DNA of 64,000 nucleotides from Rhizobium sp. NFR03 (GTDB lineage Bacteria > Pseudomonadota > Alphaproteobacteria > Rhizobiales > Rhizobiaceae). The DNA lies in the NCBI RefSeq assembly GCF_900111275.1, contig NZ_FOGR01000011.1:1-64000 (forward strand), read 5' to 3'. Under the pieces are notes generated by a model. It was not told where the DNA came from. It saw nothing but the letters and a program-made list of their open reading frames with translations, and ran no database searches. Every line of letters begins with the position of its first letter. The first letter of the stretch is position 1. This document shows positions 1 through 8,083 of the stretch, piece after piece. The position numbers were made by a program, and so were the translations under genes.

Positions 1-1821
1 ACGGTGGACATGGCTGCGATCTCCTCGACGGAAATCTCGGCCCTCGGCGCCAAGGTTCTGTCGAGCCTCTCGACAGCCAACATCGCGGCCCTGACATCCA
101 CGCAGCTGAGCGGTCTGACGACGACGCAGGCCAGTGCCCTCGGCACAGCCCAGCTCAAGGTGCTTTCGACGGCGCAGATCGACGGCCTGACGACGGCGCA
201 GGTCAAGGTGCTGACGGCGGCACAGGTCGGCGCGATTACCACGGATGGTCTGGCTTCGCTCTCGACCGATCAGGTCGCAGCGCTGAGCACATCCGCGATC
301 GCCTCGCTGTCCTCCGCGCAGATCGGTGCCCTGAGCAGCGTCCAACTCGGCGCCCTCGACACCAAGCAGCTCGCGGCTCTGTCGGCGACCGCGGTTGCAG
401 GCCTTGAGACGGCGGACATGGCGACGATCTCCTCGACGGATATCGCGGCCCTCAGCGCCAGGGTCCTGTCGAGCCTCTCGACAGCCAACATCGCGGCTCT
501 GACATCCACGCAGCTGAGCGGTCTGACGACGACGCAGGCCAACGCCCTTTCGACGGCCCAGATCAAGGTGCTTTCGACGGCGCAGATCGACGGCCTGACG
601 ACGGCGCAGGTCAAGGTCCTGACGGCGGCACAGGTCGGCGCGATCACCACGGACGGTCTGGCTTCGCTCTCGACCGATCAGGTCGCAGTCCTGAGCACAG
701 CTGCCATTGCCTCGCTGTCCTCCGCGCAGATCGGTGCTCTGAGCAGCGTTCAGCTGGGCGCCCTCGACACCAAGCAGCTGGCGGCACTGTCGTCGGCAGC
801 GGTCGCAGGCCTCGAAACCGTCGACATGGCGACGATTTCCTCAACGGAGATCTCCGCTCTCGGCGCCAAGGTGCTGTCGAACCTCTCGACAGCCAACATT
901 GCGGCCCTGACGTCCACGCAGCTGAGCGGTCTGACATCGACGCAGGCCAGTGCCCTTTCGACGGCCCAGATCAAGGCGCTTTCGACGGCGCAGATCGATG
1001 GCCTGACGACGGCACAGGTCAAGGTGCTGACGGTGGCACAGGTCGGTGCGATCACCACGGATGGTCTGGCTTCGCTCTCGACCGATCAGGTCGCAGCGCT
1101 GAGCACGACGGTCATCGCCTCCCTGTCCTCCGCGCAGATCGGTGCTCTGAGCAGCGTTCAGCTGGGCGCCCTCGACACCAAGCAGCTGGCGGCACTGTCG
1201 TCGGCAGCGGCTGCCGGCCTTGAAACCGCCGACATGGCTGCGATCTCCTCGACAGAGATCTCGGCACTCAGTGCCAAGGTGCTCTCGAGCCTCTCGACGG
1301 CGAACATCGCGGCCCTGACGTCCACGCAGCTGAGCGGTCTCACGACCACCCAGGCCAGTGCCCTCGGCACAGCCCAGATCAAGGCGCTTTCGACGGCGCA
1401 GATCGACGGCCTGACGACGGCGCAGGTCAAGGTCCTGACGGCGGCACAGGTGGGCGCTCTGTCCACAGAGGGTCTGGCTTCGCTCTCGACCGATCAGGTC
1501 GCAGCGCTGAGCACGGTTGCTGTCGCTTCGCTCTCGACAGCGCAGCTGGATGCCATGTCATCTGATCAGATCGGTGCCCTGACCGCTAACCAGGTGGCCG
1601 TGCTTGGCTCGGCAGCGATTGCTGCTCTGTCCTCGCAGGATCTGCTGGCATTCTCGACGAACGACATCGCCGCCATCAGCCTCAAGGCGCTGGCAGGTCT
1701 CTCGACGGCGGATATCGGCAACCTGACGAGCACGCAGGTACGGGCCTTCACGACGACCCAGGTCGCCGCGCTCGATACGGAGCAGATGAACGCCATCGTC
1801 CAAGCCTACCAGGCAATATAA
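1..1821 (+). CDS. Octapeptide-repeat protein, 5' end outside window
   Basis: The frame is open from the first base, so the real start lies upstream; 606 codons are visible. Almost the whole protein consists of octapeptides of the form [ST]-[ST]-x-Q-[VIL]-x-x-L, for example STAQIDGL, TTAQVKVL and STDQVAAL. Seventeen octads make one 136-residue unit. Four units are seen, then a diverged fifth third and a short non-repetitive end (MNAIVQAYQAI). There is no Cys, no membrane segment and no RTX-type nonapeptide. Ser/Thr at position 1-2 and hydrophobics at positions 5 and 8 suggest a regular solenoid of short turns or helices. Repeats of this sort occur in very large proteobacterial surface or secreted proteins often annotated as adhesin or heme-utilization proteins. 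That role is inference here, since no export signal is visible in this C-terminal part. Confidence 0.75.
   Translation, partial: TVDMAAISSTEISALGAKVLSSLSTANIAALTSTQLSGLTTTQASALGTAQLKVLSTAQIDGLTTAQVKVLTAAQVGAITTDGLASLSTDQVAALSTSAIASLSSAQIGALSSVQLGALDTKQLAALSATAVAGLETADMATISSTDIAALSARVLSSLSTANIAALTSTQLSGLTTTQANALSTAQIKVLSTAQIDGLTTAQVKVLTAAQVGAITTDGLASLSTDQVAVLSTAAIASLSSAQIGALSSVQLGALDTKQLAALSSAAVAGLETVDMATISSTEISALGAKVLSNLSTANIAALTSTQLSGLTSTQASALSTAQIKALSTAQIDGLTTAQVKVLTVAQVGAITTDGLASLSTDQVAALSTTVIASLSSAQIGALSSVQLGALDTKQLAALSSAAAAGLETADMAAISSTEISALSAKVLSSLSTANIAALTSTQLSGLTTTQASALGTAQIKALSTAQIDGLTTAQVKVLTAAQVGALSTEGLASLSTDQVAALSTVAVASLSTAQLDAMSSDQIGALTANQVAVLGSAAIAALSSQDLLAFSTNDIAAISLKALAGLSTADIGNLTSTQVRAFTTTQVAALDTEQMNAIVQAYQAI
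7..1638 (+). repeat. Four tandem 408-bp coding repeats
   Basis: Units begin at 7, 415, 823 and 1231, each at a GACATGGC motif exactly 408 bp apart. Copies 1 to 3 are nearly identical at the DNA level; copy 4 diverges after about 1519. Because the period is 136 codons, gain or loss of units by recombination keeps the frame. Near-identity at synonymous positions points to recent duplication or gene conversion. It also makes this stretch prone to assembly collapse. Confidence 0.9.
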
Positions 1822-1825
1822 GACA

Positions 1826-1858
1826 CACGGCCACTCGGGCTTGCTCCGGGTGGCCGTG
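1826..1858 (+). terminator. Hairpin directly after repeat-protein stop
   Basis: Perfect 9-bp stem CACGGCCAC / GTGGCCGTG starting 5 nt after the TAA stop. No T-run follows, so it may act as an mRNA 3' stabiliser or assist the stronger hairpin just downstream. Confidence 0.6.
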
Positions 1859-1874
1859 AAGCCTTCACGATCAA

Positions 1875-1920
1875 GATATTGCCGGCCGATGCACATGCGT
1901 CGTCCGGCAATATCGTTTTT
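1875..1920 (+). terminator. Rho-independent terminator
   Basis: Perfect 11-bp stem GATATTGCCGG / CCGGCAATATC (1875-1885 with 1904-1914) followed by G and five T residues. It is the likely main terminator of the repeat-protein gene. Confidence 0.8.
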
Positions 1921-2064
1921 GGAGCAGACGTTTCATGCCCGGGTTCGGGCGACACCGTAGTCAGCGCCAGCGCGCCGAGCGCGATCACGACGAGATCCCC
2001 GCCGTCGCATTCTGAGCCGCGGCCGTGACAAATCTGAAAGATCTATCCCGTCGGAGGAACTGTT
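1921..2064. other. Intergenic stretch with no convincing gene
   Basis: Between the terminator and the next ribosome binding site. A 26-codon ATG frame at 1935 (preceded by GGAG) is Arg-rich and too short to support. No promoter is obvious, although the following small ORF would need one here. Confidence 0.4.
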
Positions 2065-2274
2065 ATGGCCGGAGTAGGGCACGTCCTGCGGCTGGAGAGC
2101 CTGCGCGATGATCTGGAAACCCGGTCTGTTTCTCCACGAGGAACGCCGCTTCTTCGGCGATGCCGATGTGGACGACGGTATGTGGCCGGACCTCAAGGTC
2201 CGGATCCGCGATCTTTCGTGAGAGATCAGCGCCTTGCGTCATTGCGCGAGCTGCTCATCCCGGAACAACTTTAG
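2065..2274 (+). CDS. Small ORF of unknown function, possibly frame-damaged
   Basis: A 69-codon frame with a good GGAGG 6-7 nt upstream of ATG and a terminator hairpin starting at its stop codon, so the transcription unit looks real. The protein is not recognised. Codon quality switches inside it. The first ~18 codons and the last ~18 look natural in this frame. The middle (about 2108-2221) reads far better one frame over as a 37-residue peptide beginning MIWKPGLFLHEERRFFGDAD and ending in TGA. That pattern suggests either two overlapping small ORFs or an old gene carrying compensating indels. Function unknown. Confidence 0.35.
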   Translation: MAGVGHVLRLESLRDDLETRSVSPRGTPLLRRCRCGRRYVAGPQGPDPRSFVRDQRLASLRELLIPEQL

Positions 2275-2302
2275 CCCCTGCCGAAGTTCGGCAGGGGCTT
2301 TT
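2273..2302 (+). terminator. Rho-independent terminator
   Basis: Stem AGCCCCTGCCGA with TCGGCAGGGGCT closed by a short loop, then TTTT on the + strand. Read on the - strand there is no T-run, so it belongs to the + strand transcription unit ending at 2274, not to the convergent oxidoreductase. Confidence 0.8.
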
Positions 2303-2304
2303 GA

Positions 2305-3318
2305 TCAGAAGCCTTCGAGGACAATCTTGCCGCGCGCTTTGCCACTTTCGATAACGGCATGAGCGTGTCTCAGGTTTTCGGCATTGATCGGTCGCAACAC
2401 GTCCGTCACCGTCGTACGGATTTTGCCGGCGTCGATCAGGGCTGCAACTTCAGCCAGCAGCTTGCCCTGCTCGTCCATGTCGGGTGTTTCGAAGATCGAT
2501 CGGGTGAACATCAGCTCCCAGTGGATGGACACGGCCTTGCGCTTGAAGCCGGTGATATCGAGGCTTTCCGGGTCATCGATCAGGCCGAAGCGTCCTTGCG
2601 GAGCGATCAGGCTGATGATCTCGCCGAGATGACGGTGCGTTTCCGTCGTGGAGAACACGAAAGCCGGGGCGCCGATGCCAAGCGCAGCGATCTGTTCGGC
2701 GAGGGGCTTGCTGTGGTCGATGACGTGATGCGCGCCGAGTTCGCTGACCCATTCCTGCGTTTCCGGCCGGGATGCCGTCGCGATGACGGTCAGGTCCGTC
2801 AGGGCGCGGACGAGCTGGATCGTGATCGACCCGACACCGCCCGCTCCGCCGATGATGAGAATGGCGTTTGCCGCACCCGCGACCGGCTTGCGGATATCGA
2901 GACGATCGAACAGCATCTCCCATGCCGTGATGGCCGTCAGCGGCAGAGCGGCCGCTTCGGCGTTCGATATCGATGCGGGCTTCTTCGCCACCAGCCGCTC
3001 ATCGACCAGATGAAATGCGCTGTTTGCGCCCGGCCGCAGCAGCGAACCGGCATAGTAGACAGCGTCGCCGGACCTGAATGCCGTGACGGCTTCGCCCACC
3101 TCCACGACCCGGCCGACGGCATCCCAACCGAGCACTTTCTGTGCGCCCGCGTCGGGCGACACGTTTTTGCGGATCTTCGTGTCCACGGGGTTCACAGAGA
3201 TCGCCTCCACGGCAACCAGAAGATCGCGCGGGCCGGGCGAAGGCGTTGCGATGTCGACGTCGACGAGCGCGTCGTCGCGCTCGATGGTGCCAGCCTTCGT
3301 GTAGGCAACTGCTTTCAT
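2305..3318 (-). CDS. Zinc-type alcohol dehydrogenase / quinone oxidoreductase family protein
   Basis: 337 aa, the normal length for the MDR-superfamily subgroup of quinone-reductase-like enzymes that lack the catalytic zinc. Visible landmarks: SVNPVDTKIR near residues 41-50, LGWDAVG at 63-69, and the NADPH-binding loop GGAGGVGS at 157-164. It likely reduces quinones or enones with NADPH in the cytoplasm; the exact substrate cannot be read from sequence. It is divergent from an HxlR regulator (3440). Such pairs (QorR or YodB with an oxidoreductase) commonly respond to quinone or electrophile stress, so repression by the neighbour is a fair inference. It converges on the small ORF at 2065-2274. 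Confidence 0.85.
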   Translation of the reverse strand: MKAVAYTKAGTIERDDALVDVDIATPSPGPRDLLVAVEAISVNPVDTKIRKNVSPDAGAQKVLGWDAVGRVVEVGEAVTAFRSGDAVYYAGSLLRPGANSAFHLVDERLVAKKPASISNAEAAALPLTAITAWEMLFDRLDIRKPVAGAANAILIIGGAGGVGSITIQLVRALTDLTVIATASRPETQEWVSELGAHHVIDHSKPLAEQIAALGIGAPAFVFSTTETHRHLGEIISLIAPQGRFGLIDDPESLDITGFKRKAVSIHWELMFTRSIFETPDMDEQGKLLAEVAALIDAGKIRTTVTDVLRPINAENLRHAHAVIESGKARGKIVLEGF

Positions 3319-3439
3319 GATCGAACTCCTGATCCAACTGCCACCGGGATCTCCGGTTGCTTCATGGCTGATATGCGCATAGGCTCAGCGAAATGGAATA
3401 CGCACAACGATCGTACATAGTGTCGAAAAGGATACTGTC

Positions 3440-3835
3440 ATGGCCAAGGTCCGGCATTCCCGGTTCGATTGCAGCCCAGGCTGTTCTGTGGAGGCGGCGA
3501 TCGGCTTGATCGACGGCAAGTGGAAATCCGTCATCCTGTACCATCTCCTTTCGGGCACGCTGCGCTTCAACGAGATCCGCAAGACCATTCCCAACGTCAC
3601 ACCGCGCATGCTGACCAACCAGTTGCGGGAGTTGGAGGAGGACGGCCTGATCTCTCGCAAGGTCTATGCGCAGGTTCCGCCGAAGGTGGAGTACAGCCTG
3701 TCGCCACTTGGCCGTTCGATGGAACCGGTGATGCTGGCGCTGAAGCAGTGGGGCGACGCCAATCTTGGCCTCTATGGCAAGCCGAAGATCGCAGGTCTCG
3801 ATGAGGAAACGCCCGCAGATAGCGCGGCGGCGTGA
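3440..3835 (+). CDS. HxlR-family transcriptional regulator
   Basis: 131 aa winged-helix protein with the HxlR signature: a GKWKSVILYHLLSGTLRFNE core, then LTNQLRELEEDGLISRKVY and the wing VPPKVEYSLSPLGRSM. It has two Cys near the N-terminus (C11 and C15, in DCSPGC). A Cys in this position is the redox sensor of the YodB/QorR branch, so this copy may sense electrophiles or oxidation through thiols. It is divergent from the oxidoreductase at 2305-3318 with a 121-bp gap that should hold the operator; I see no perfect palindrome there beyond ACGATCGT. Contrast with the second HxlR at 29279, which lacks the N-terminal Cys pair. Confidence 0.88.
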   Translation: MAKVRHSRFDCSPGCSVEAAIGLIDGKWKSVILYHLLSGTLRFNEIRKTIPNVTPRMLTNQLRELEEDGLISRKVYAQVPPKVEYSLSPLGRSMEPVMLALKQWGDANLGLYGKPKIAGLDEETPADSAAA

Positions 3836-3932
3836 GGCAGGGCGCTGCGAAACCGGTTGAGGTCAGGGGGCGTAACGGCTATCTGGTGCCAACGCGCAGG
3901 CGCGACCGTCCCTATAGAACAAGGCATCCGGC

Positions 3933-4880
3933 ATGACCCCTACCTATCTCGTCACCCATTCCGGTGGCTTCCATGCCGATGAACTTCTCTCGAGCGTCAT
4001 TCTGACAAGGCTTTATCCCGACGCGCGGATCGTCCGCAGCCGGGCGCCGGAGTGGATCACGGCCGGCGCGGACAGGGTCGTCTATGATGTCGGCGGTGCC
4101 TATGACGCGGAAGCGCGCATCTTCGACCATCACCAGCGCGGCGCGCCGGTTCGTGACGATGGCCAGCCCTACAGCTCGTTCGGCCTGATCTGGCGACATT
4201 TCGGGCAGGATTATCTCCGTGCGTACGGCGTTCCCGAGGCGCATGTCGCGGCTATCCATGCCGCTTTCGATGGTCATTTCGTACTGCCGGTCGATCTGGT
4301 CGATAATGGCGCGCTCAGCCCCTCGACCGCCGGCGTTCTCGCAGGGCTGACGCTTCCGGCTCTTCTCGAAACACTGAAGCCTGTCTTCGACGAGACCGAC
4401 CCTGACGCCGAGAACCGCAGTTTTCACACAGCGCTCGCTATCGCGCGCAGCTTCGTGGAAGCCAGTATCGGGAAGGCCGCGGCCAAGCTGCGGGCGGAGG
4501 CGCTGGTCATGAGCGCGATCGAAGCGGCAGGGCAGGGGCACATCCTGGAGCTTCCGCTCGGCATGCCGTTCCGATCCGCCGTTGTGAAGGCGGGTGCCGA
4601 TCAGCTCCTTTTCGTCGTGCATCCACGTGACAAGGACTGGTGCGTCACAGGCATTCGCCGCGCAGACGAGGGGTTCGAGCTTCGTGCCGATCTGCCGGCC
4701 GCCTGGGGCGGGTTGACGAATGCCGATCTTGAAGCGGCCAGCGGCGTGGCCGGCGCAAGCTTCTGCCACAAGGGACGCTTCATCGCTGCGGCCCGTACGC
4801 GTGAAGCCGCACTCGCTCTCGCCGGGATTGCCGTTGCCGAGGCTCTTGCCGAGCGGGCAGACGTCGCGGTCGTTGCCTGA
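3933..4880 (+). CDS. MYG1-family (UPF0160) metal-dependent hydrolase
   Basis: 315 aa, full length for bacterial MYG1 homologues. Metal-binding motifs are intact: THSGGFHADE at residues 8-17 (H9, H14, D16), YDVGG at 51-55 and FDHHQ at 64-68, the DHH-like nuclease signature. The eukaryotic homologue is a 3'-5' RNA exonuclease; the bacterial role is not settled, so an RNA or nucleotide phosphodiesterase activity is inference. It lies 27 nt upstream of a Gre-type elongation factor on the same strand, likely one operon, which gives a weak transcription/RNA theme. Confidence 0.85.
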   Translation: MTPTYLVTHSGGFHADELLSSVILTRLYPDARIVRSRAPEWITAGADRVVYDVGGAYDAEARIFDHHQRGAPVRDDGQPYSSFGLIWRHFGQDYLRAYGVPEAHVAAIHAAFDGHFVLPVDLVDNGALSPSTAGVLAGLTLPALLETLKPVFDETDPDAENRSFHTALAIARSFVEASIGKAAAKLRAEALVMSAIEAAGQGHILELPLGMPFRSAVVKAGADQLLFVVHPRDKDWCVTGIRRADEGFELRADLPAAWGGLTNADLEAASGVAGASFCHKGRFIAAARTREAALALAGIAVAEALAERADVAVVA

Positions 4881-4907
4881 CGGCGGCTCCGCGCAGAGAG
4901 GTTCGGA

Positions 4908-5390
4908 ATGAGTGTCGCCTTCACCAAGGAAGAAAGCTTCGAGACGGCATCGGAAACGCTCCTTCCCGATCGTCCCGTCTCGTCGCATCCGAACCTCGTG
5001 ACGCAAGAGGGGCTTGCGTCACTGGAGGCGCAGCTGGAGCAGGCCCGCGCCGCTTATACGGCAGCGAACCTGATCGAGGATGTCAACGAGAAGCGCCGGC
5101 AGGCGGCGACGCCTCTGCGGGATCTGCGCTATCTCCAGGCCCGCATCCGCACCGCGCAGGTCATGTCGGCGCCGACGTCTTCCGAGATCGTCGCCTTTGG
5201 CAGCACCGTGACGTTCGCGCGCGATGATGGCCGCGTTCAAACGTACCGGATCGTCGGCGAGGATGAGGCAGATCCGAAGGCCGGCACGATTTCGCACGTC
5301 TCGCCTGTGGCAGCCGCATTGATCGGCAAAGCTGTGGGCGATGTCGCGACCGTGGCCGGACACGAGCTGGAGATCGTCAAGGTTGTCTGA
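4908..5390 (+). CDS. GreA/GreB-family transcription elongation factor-like protein
   Basis: 160 aa with the Gre two-part plan: an N-terminal helical hairpin (about residues 30-85, LVTQEGLASLEAQLEQARAA then LRYLQARIRTAQVM) and a C-terminal FKBP-like domain (FGSTVTFARDDGR, then ISHVSPVAAALIGKAVGD). Gre factors enter the RNA polymerase secondary channel and rescue backtracked complexes using acidic residues at the hairpin tip. The canonical GD-L-EN tip is not present; this copy has IEDVNEKRR there, so cleavage stimulation may be altered or lost, as in Rnk or Gfh1. It is therefore probably an accessory Gre paralog, not the housekeeping GreA. Likely cotranscribed with the MYG1-like gene. Confidence 0.78.
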   Translation: MSVAFTKEESFETASETLLPDRPVSSHPNLVTQEGLASLEAQLEQARAAYTAANLIEDVNEKRRQAATPLRDLRYLQARIRTAQVMSAPTSSEIVAFGSTVTFARDDGRVQTYRIVGEDEADPKAGTISHVSPVAAALIGKAVGDVATVAGHELEIVKVV

Positions 5391-5474
5391 AAATGCCTGA
5401 TGAGCCCGCCTTGAACTGGGATACGAGGACGCAGCGAGGATACGGTAAAAAACGTCCGCTTTGTCCTTGCAGGT

Positions 5475-5488
5475 AGTAAATATTTACT
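5475..5488. promoter_or_regulatory. Probable LacI-family operator, site 1
   Basis: Perfect 14-bp palindrome AGTAAATATTTACT located 72 nt upstream of the LacI-type gene. A close copy occurs at 6686-6699 before the transporter operon. Position suggests autoregulation. Confidence 0.75.
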
Positions 5489-5559
5489 GACACCGGGCTG
5501 CCAATGGGGCAGATTGCCTCGTCCTATCACCGGCATTCAGCGTCGAGCTTCAGCATCTC

Positions 5560-6690
5560 ATGGTTACTATCAAGGAAATTGCAAAGGCTGTCGGCGTGTC
5601 CTCCGCGACGGTCTCTCGCGTCCTGAACTACGATCCCGCCCTCTCGATCTCGGCAGCCAAGCGGCAGGCGATCATCGAGACGGCGGAAGCACTGAACTAC
5701 GCGACGCCGCGCAACCGCGCCCGCCAGAGCGAGGCGCTGGAGCGGGAGGCCGCACAGAACGGAGTGGGTCATCGTGGCGGCGCAGAGCCCGGCATCCTTC
5801 CGCGCCTTGCCATCGTCCATTTTCTCGAGCCGTCGGACGAGGTGGCCGACCCCTATTATGTCGGCGTGCGGCTTGGCATCGAGAACCGCTGTCGCGACCT
5901 GCGGACCGAGATCGTCAAGGTTTTCCACTCCGACACCCTGCCGGAGGCGGCGCTTCTGGCTGATGTCGCGGGCGTCATCGTCATCGGCAAGCATTCGGAC
6001 AATGAGATCGCCTGGCTTGACGAACATTGTCGCCATCTCGTCTTCGCCGATTTCGTGCCGTCGTCCGACCGCTTCGACTGCGTGCACAGCGATCTCGTCG
6101 CGGCCACGCACAAGATTCTGAATACGTTACATGAACTCAACTATGAACGGATTGCCTTCATTGGCAGCTACGAGCATTTGAATGGCGAAACCCAGCGCTT
6201 CGGCGAGCGGCGGTGCAAGGCCTACATAGACTGGCAAAAGGCGCGCGACACGTTCGATGCGGACTTGCTGGTCCTCGGCGAGAGCTGTGATTCCGGTCAG
6301 AACCTGCGTCTCGAAACCGGTTACGAACTCGCGCGGCAACTCCTCGCCCGGCGCCCGCTGCCCGATATCATCCTGACCGCGAACGACAATATGGCCATCG
6401 GCACCTACCGCGCCGCGCGGGAGGCCGGCCTGTCGATTCCGGACGACGTGGCGATCGTCTCCTTCAACGACATCCCCGTCGCGCAATTCCTTACGCCGCC
6501 TCTCTCGACCGTGAAGATCCACGGGGAGCATATCGGGGAGACTGCGGTCGACCTTTTGCTGGAGCGCCTCGGCGGACGCAGCTATGCCAAGATGGTGACG
6601 ATCCCGACCGAGACGATCTGGCGGGGAAGTTGCCGGCACCCGGAGGCTTCGTCATCGCACGCGCAGCAAAGTGAGTTTGCAGTGCGATAA
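5560..6690 (+). CDS. LacI-family transcriptional regulator
   Basis: 376 aa. N-terminal helix-turn-helix at residues 2-23 (TIKEIAKAVGVSSATVSRVL), hinge, then a periplasmic-binding-protein-like sensor domain (GVRLGIENRC, then LTANDNMAIGTYRAAREAGL and VAIVSFNDIPVAQF). The LSISAAKRQAIIETAEALNY stretch places it in the EbgR/MsmR-like branch that often controls galactoside genes. There is a hydrophilic insertion after the hinge (about residues 46-70). It is followed at 102 nt by an ABC sugar transporter and GH2 enzyme. Matching palindromes at 5475 and 6686 fit repression of itself and of that operon. Its TAA stop lies inside the second palindrome. Confidence 0.9.
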   Translation: MVTIKEIAKAVGVSSATVSRVLNYDPALSISAAKRQAIIETAEALNYATPRNRARQSEALEREAAQNGVGHRGGAEPGILPRLAIVHFLEPSDEVADPYYVGVRLGIENRCRDLRTEIVKVFHSDTLPEAALLADVAGVIVIGKHSDNEIAWLDEHCRHLVFADFVPSSDRFDCVHSDLVAATHKILNTLHELNYERIAFIGSYEHLNGETQRFGERRCKAYIDWQKARDTFDADLLVLGESCDSGQNLRLETGYELARQLLARRPLPDIILTANDNMAIGTYRAAREAGLSIPDDVAIVSFNDIPVAQFLTPPLSTVKIHGEHIGETAVDLLLERLGGRSYAKMVTIPTETIWRGSCRHPEASSSHAQQSEFAVR

Positions 6691-6699
6691 ATATTTACT
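6686..6699. promoter_or_regulatory. Probable LacI-family operator, site 2
   Basis: GATAAATATTTACT, 12 of 14 identical to site 1, with a palindromic core TAAATATTTA. It overlaps the regulator's stop codon and lies about 95 nt upstream of the binding-protein start, where a repressor of the transporter operon should bind. Confidence 0.72.
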
Positions 6700-6792
6700 A
6701 AATTTCTGTTGCCCTTGCGCAAAATTTAGGAAATACTCCCTCTCAAGAGAGGTGGAGCTGTCTCAGCTATCTGGACTTCAGGGAGGAAGACC

Positions 6793-8061
6793 ATGCATTT
6801 TCAGCGTATGTCCAAGAGCTTCGCGGCTGTGGCTCTGGCGGGAACGAGTTTTTTTGCGGCTACCGCGGCGTTTGCCGGGGAGATCACCGTCTGGTGCTGG
6901 GACCCCAATTTCAACGTCGCGATCATGAAGGAAGCCGGCGCGCGCTATACGGCGAAGCACCCGGAAACCACGCTCAACATCGTTGATTTCGCCAAGGCCG
7001 ATGTCGAGCAGAAATTGCAGACAGCGCTGACCTCCGGCACCACGGATGCGCTTCCGGATATCGTCCTGATCGAGGATTACGGTGCGCAGAAATACCTTCA
7101 GTCGTTCCCCGGCGCCTTTGCGTCCATGTCCGACACGGTCGATTACTCCGGTTTTGCCCCCTATAAAGTGAAGCTGATGACGGTGGACGACCAGGTTTAC
7201 GGCATGCCATTCGATAGCGGCGTGACGGGCCTCTACTACCGCAAGGATTATCTGGAGCAGGCCGGCTTCAAACCCTCCGACATGCAGGACATCACCTGGG
7301 ATCGCTTTATCGAGATCGGCAAGGTGGTCGAGGAAAAGACGGGCAAGAAGATGCTCGGGCTCGATATGACGGACGCGGGTTTCACCCGCATCCTGATGCA
7401 GTCGGCTGGCCAATGGTATTTCGATGCCGAGGGTAATCTGAGTATCGAAAACAACACGGCGCTGAAGGCGGCGCTGGAGACGCAGCAGAAAATCCTCAAG
7501 GCGAACATCCATAAGCCAGCCGCTGGCTGGACGGACTGGGTCGGCACGTTCACGTCCGGCGATGTCGCGACCGTCACGAGCGGCGTCTGGATCACCGGAA
7601 CGGTGAAGGCTCAGGCCGACCAATCTGGAAAATGGGGTGTGGCGCCGCTGCCAAGCCTCGGCATCGAAGGGGCGACCCATGCTTCCAACCTCGGTGGATC
7701 GAGCTGGTATGTCGTCGAATCTTCGCCCGAGAAAAAGGAAGCCATCGACTTTCTGAACGAGGTCTATGCGAAAGATGTCCCGTTCTATCAGGACATCCTG
7801 ACCACACGCGGCGCCGTGGGTTCGCTGATGGCGGCCCGCACGGGCGATGCCTATATGCTGGCAGACCCGTTCTTCGGCGGCGAGAAGGTCTGGCAGAATT
7901 TCTCGGATTGGCTCTCGAAGGTGCCTCCGGTCAATTACGGCATTTTCACCAATGAGGTCGACACCGCCGTGACGGCGCATCTGCCCTCCCTCGCGCAGGG
8001 TGCAGACATCGCCACGGTGTTGAAGGAAATCCAGTCTCAGGCCGAAGGTCAGATCCAGTAA
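6793..8061 (+). CDS. ABC sugar transporter, extracellular binding protein (family 1)
   Basis: 422 aa periplasmic lipid-free binding protein. Signal peptide at residues 1 to about 28 ending AAFA-GE, then ITVWCWDPNFNVAIMKEAGA, typical of CUT1-family carbohydrate receptors. Strong GGGAGGAAG ribosome site upstream. It heads an operon with two MalF/MalG-type permeases, a GH2 glycosidase and a MalK-type ATPase, all on the + strand. The GH2 partner implies a beta-galactoside or a small beta-linked oligosaccharide as ligand; that is inference from context. A GC-rich hairpin after the stop (8084-8117) may raise the level of this protein relative to the permeases. Confidence 0.9.
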   Translation: MHFQRMSKSFAAVALAGTSFFAATAAFAGEITVWCWDPNFNVAIMKEAGARYTAKHPETTLNIVDFAKADVEQKLQTALTSGTTDALPDIVLIEDYGAQKYLQSFPGAFASMSDTVDYSGFAPYKVKLMTVDDQVYGMPFDSGVTGLYYRKDYLEQAGFKPSDMQDITWDRFIEIGKVVEEKTGKKMLGLDMTDAGFTRILMQSAGQWYFDAEGNLSIENNTALKAALETQQKILKANIHKPAAGWTDWVGTFTSGDVATVTSGVWITGTVKAQADQSGKWGVAPLPSLGIEGATHASNLGGSSWYVVESSPEKKEAIDFLNEVYAKDVPFYQDILTTRGAVGSLMAARTGDAYMLADPFFGGEKVWQNFSDWLSKVPPVNYGIFTNEVDTAVTAHLPSLAQGADIATVLKEIQSQAEGQIQ

Positions 8062-8083
8062 GCGGCCCCCTCCCAGCCGCGCC

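Noticed and set aside
1-1638. CRISPR-like or satellite array
   Set aside because: The 408-bp period is coding, frame-preserving and composed of octapeptides; there are no short direct repeats with unique spacers.
270-1796. Several minus-strand ORFs of about 100 codons within the repeat region
   Set aside because: They recur with the 408-bp period and have Cys/Arg/Val-rich compositions; they are antisense shadows of the octapeptide frame.
3319-3439. HxlR operator in the first divergent gap
   Set aside because: Only ACGATCGT is palindromic there and it has no second copy to support it.
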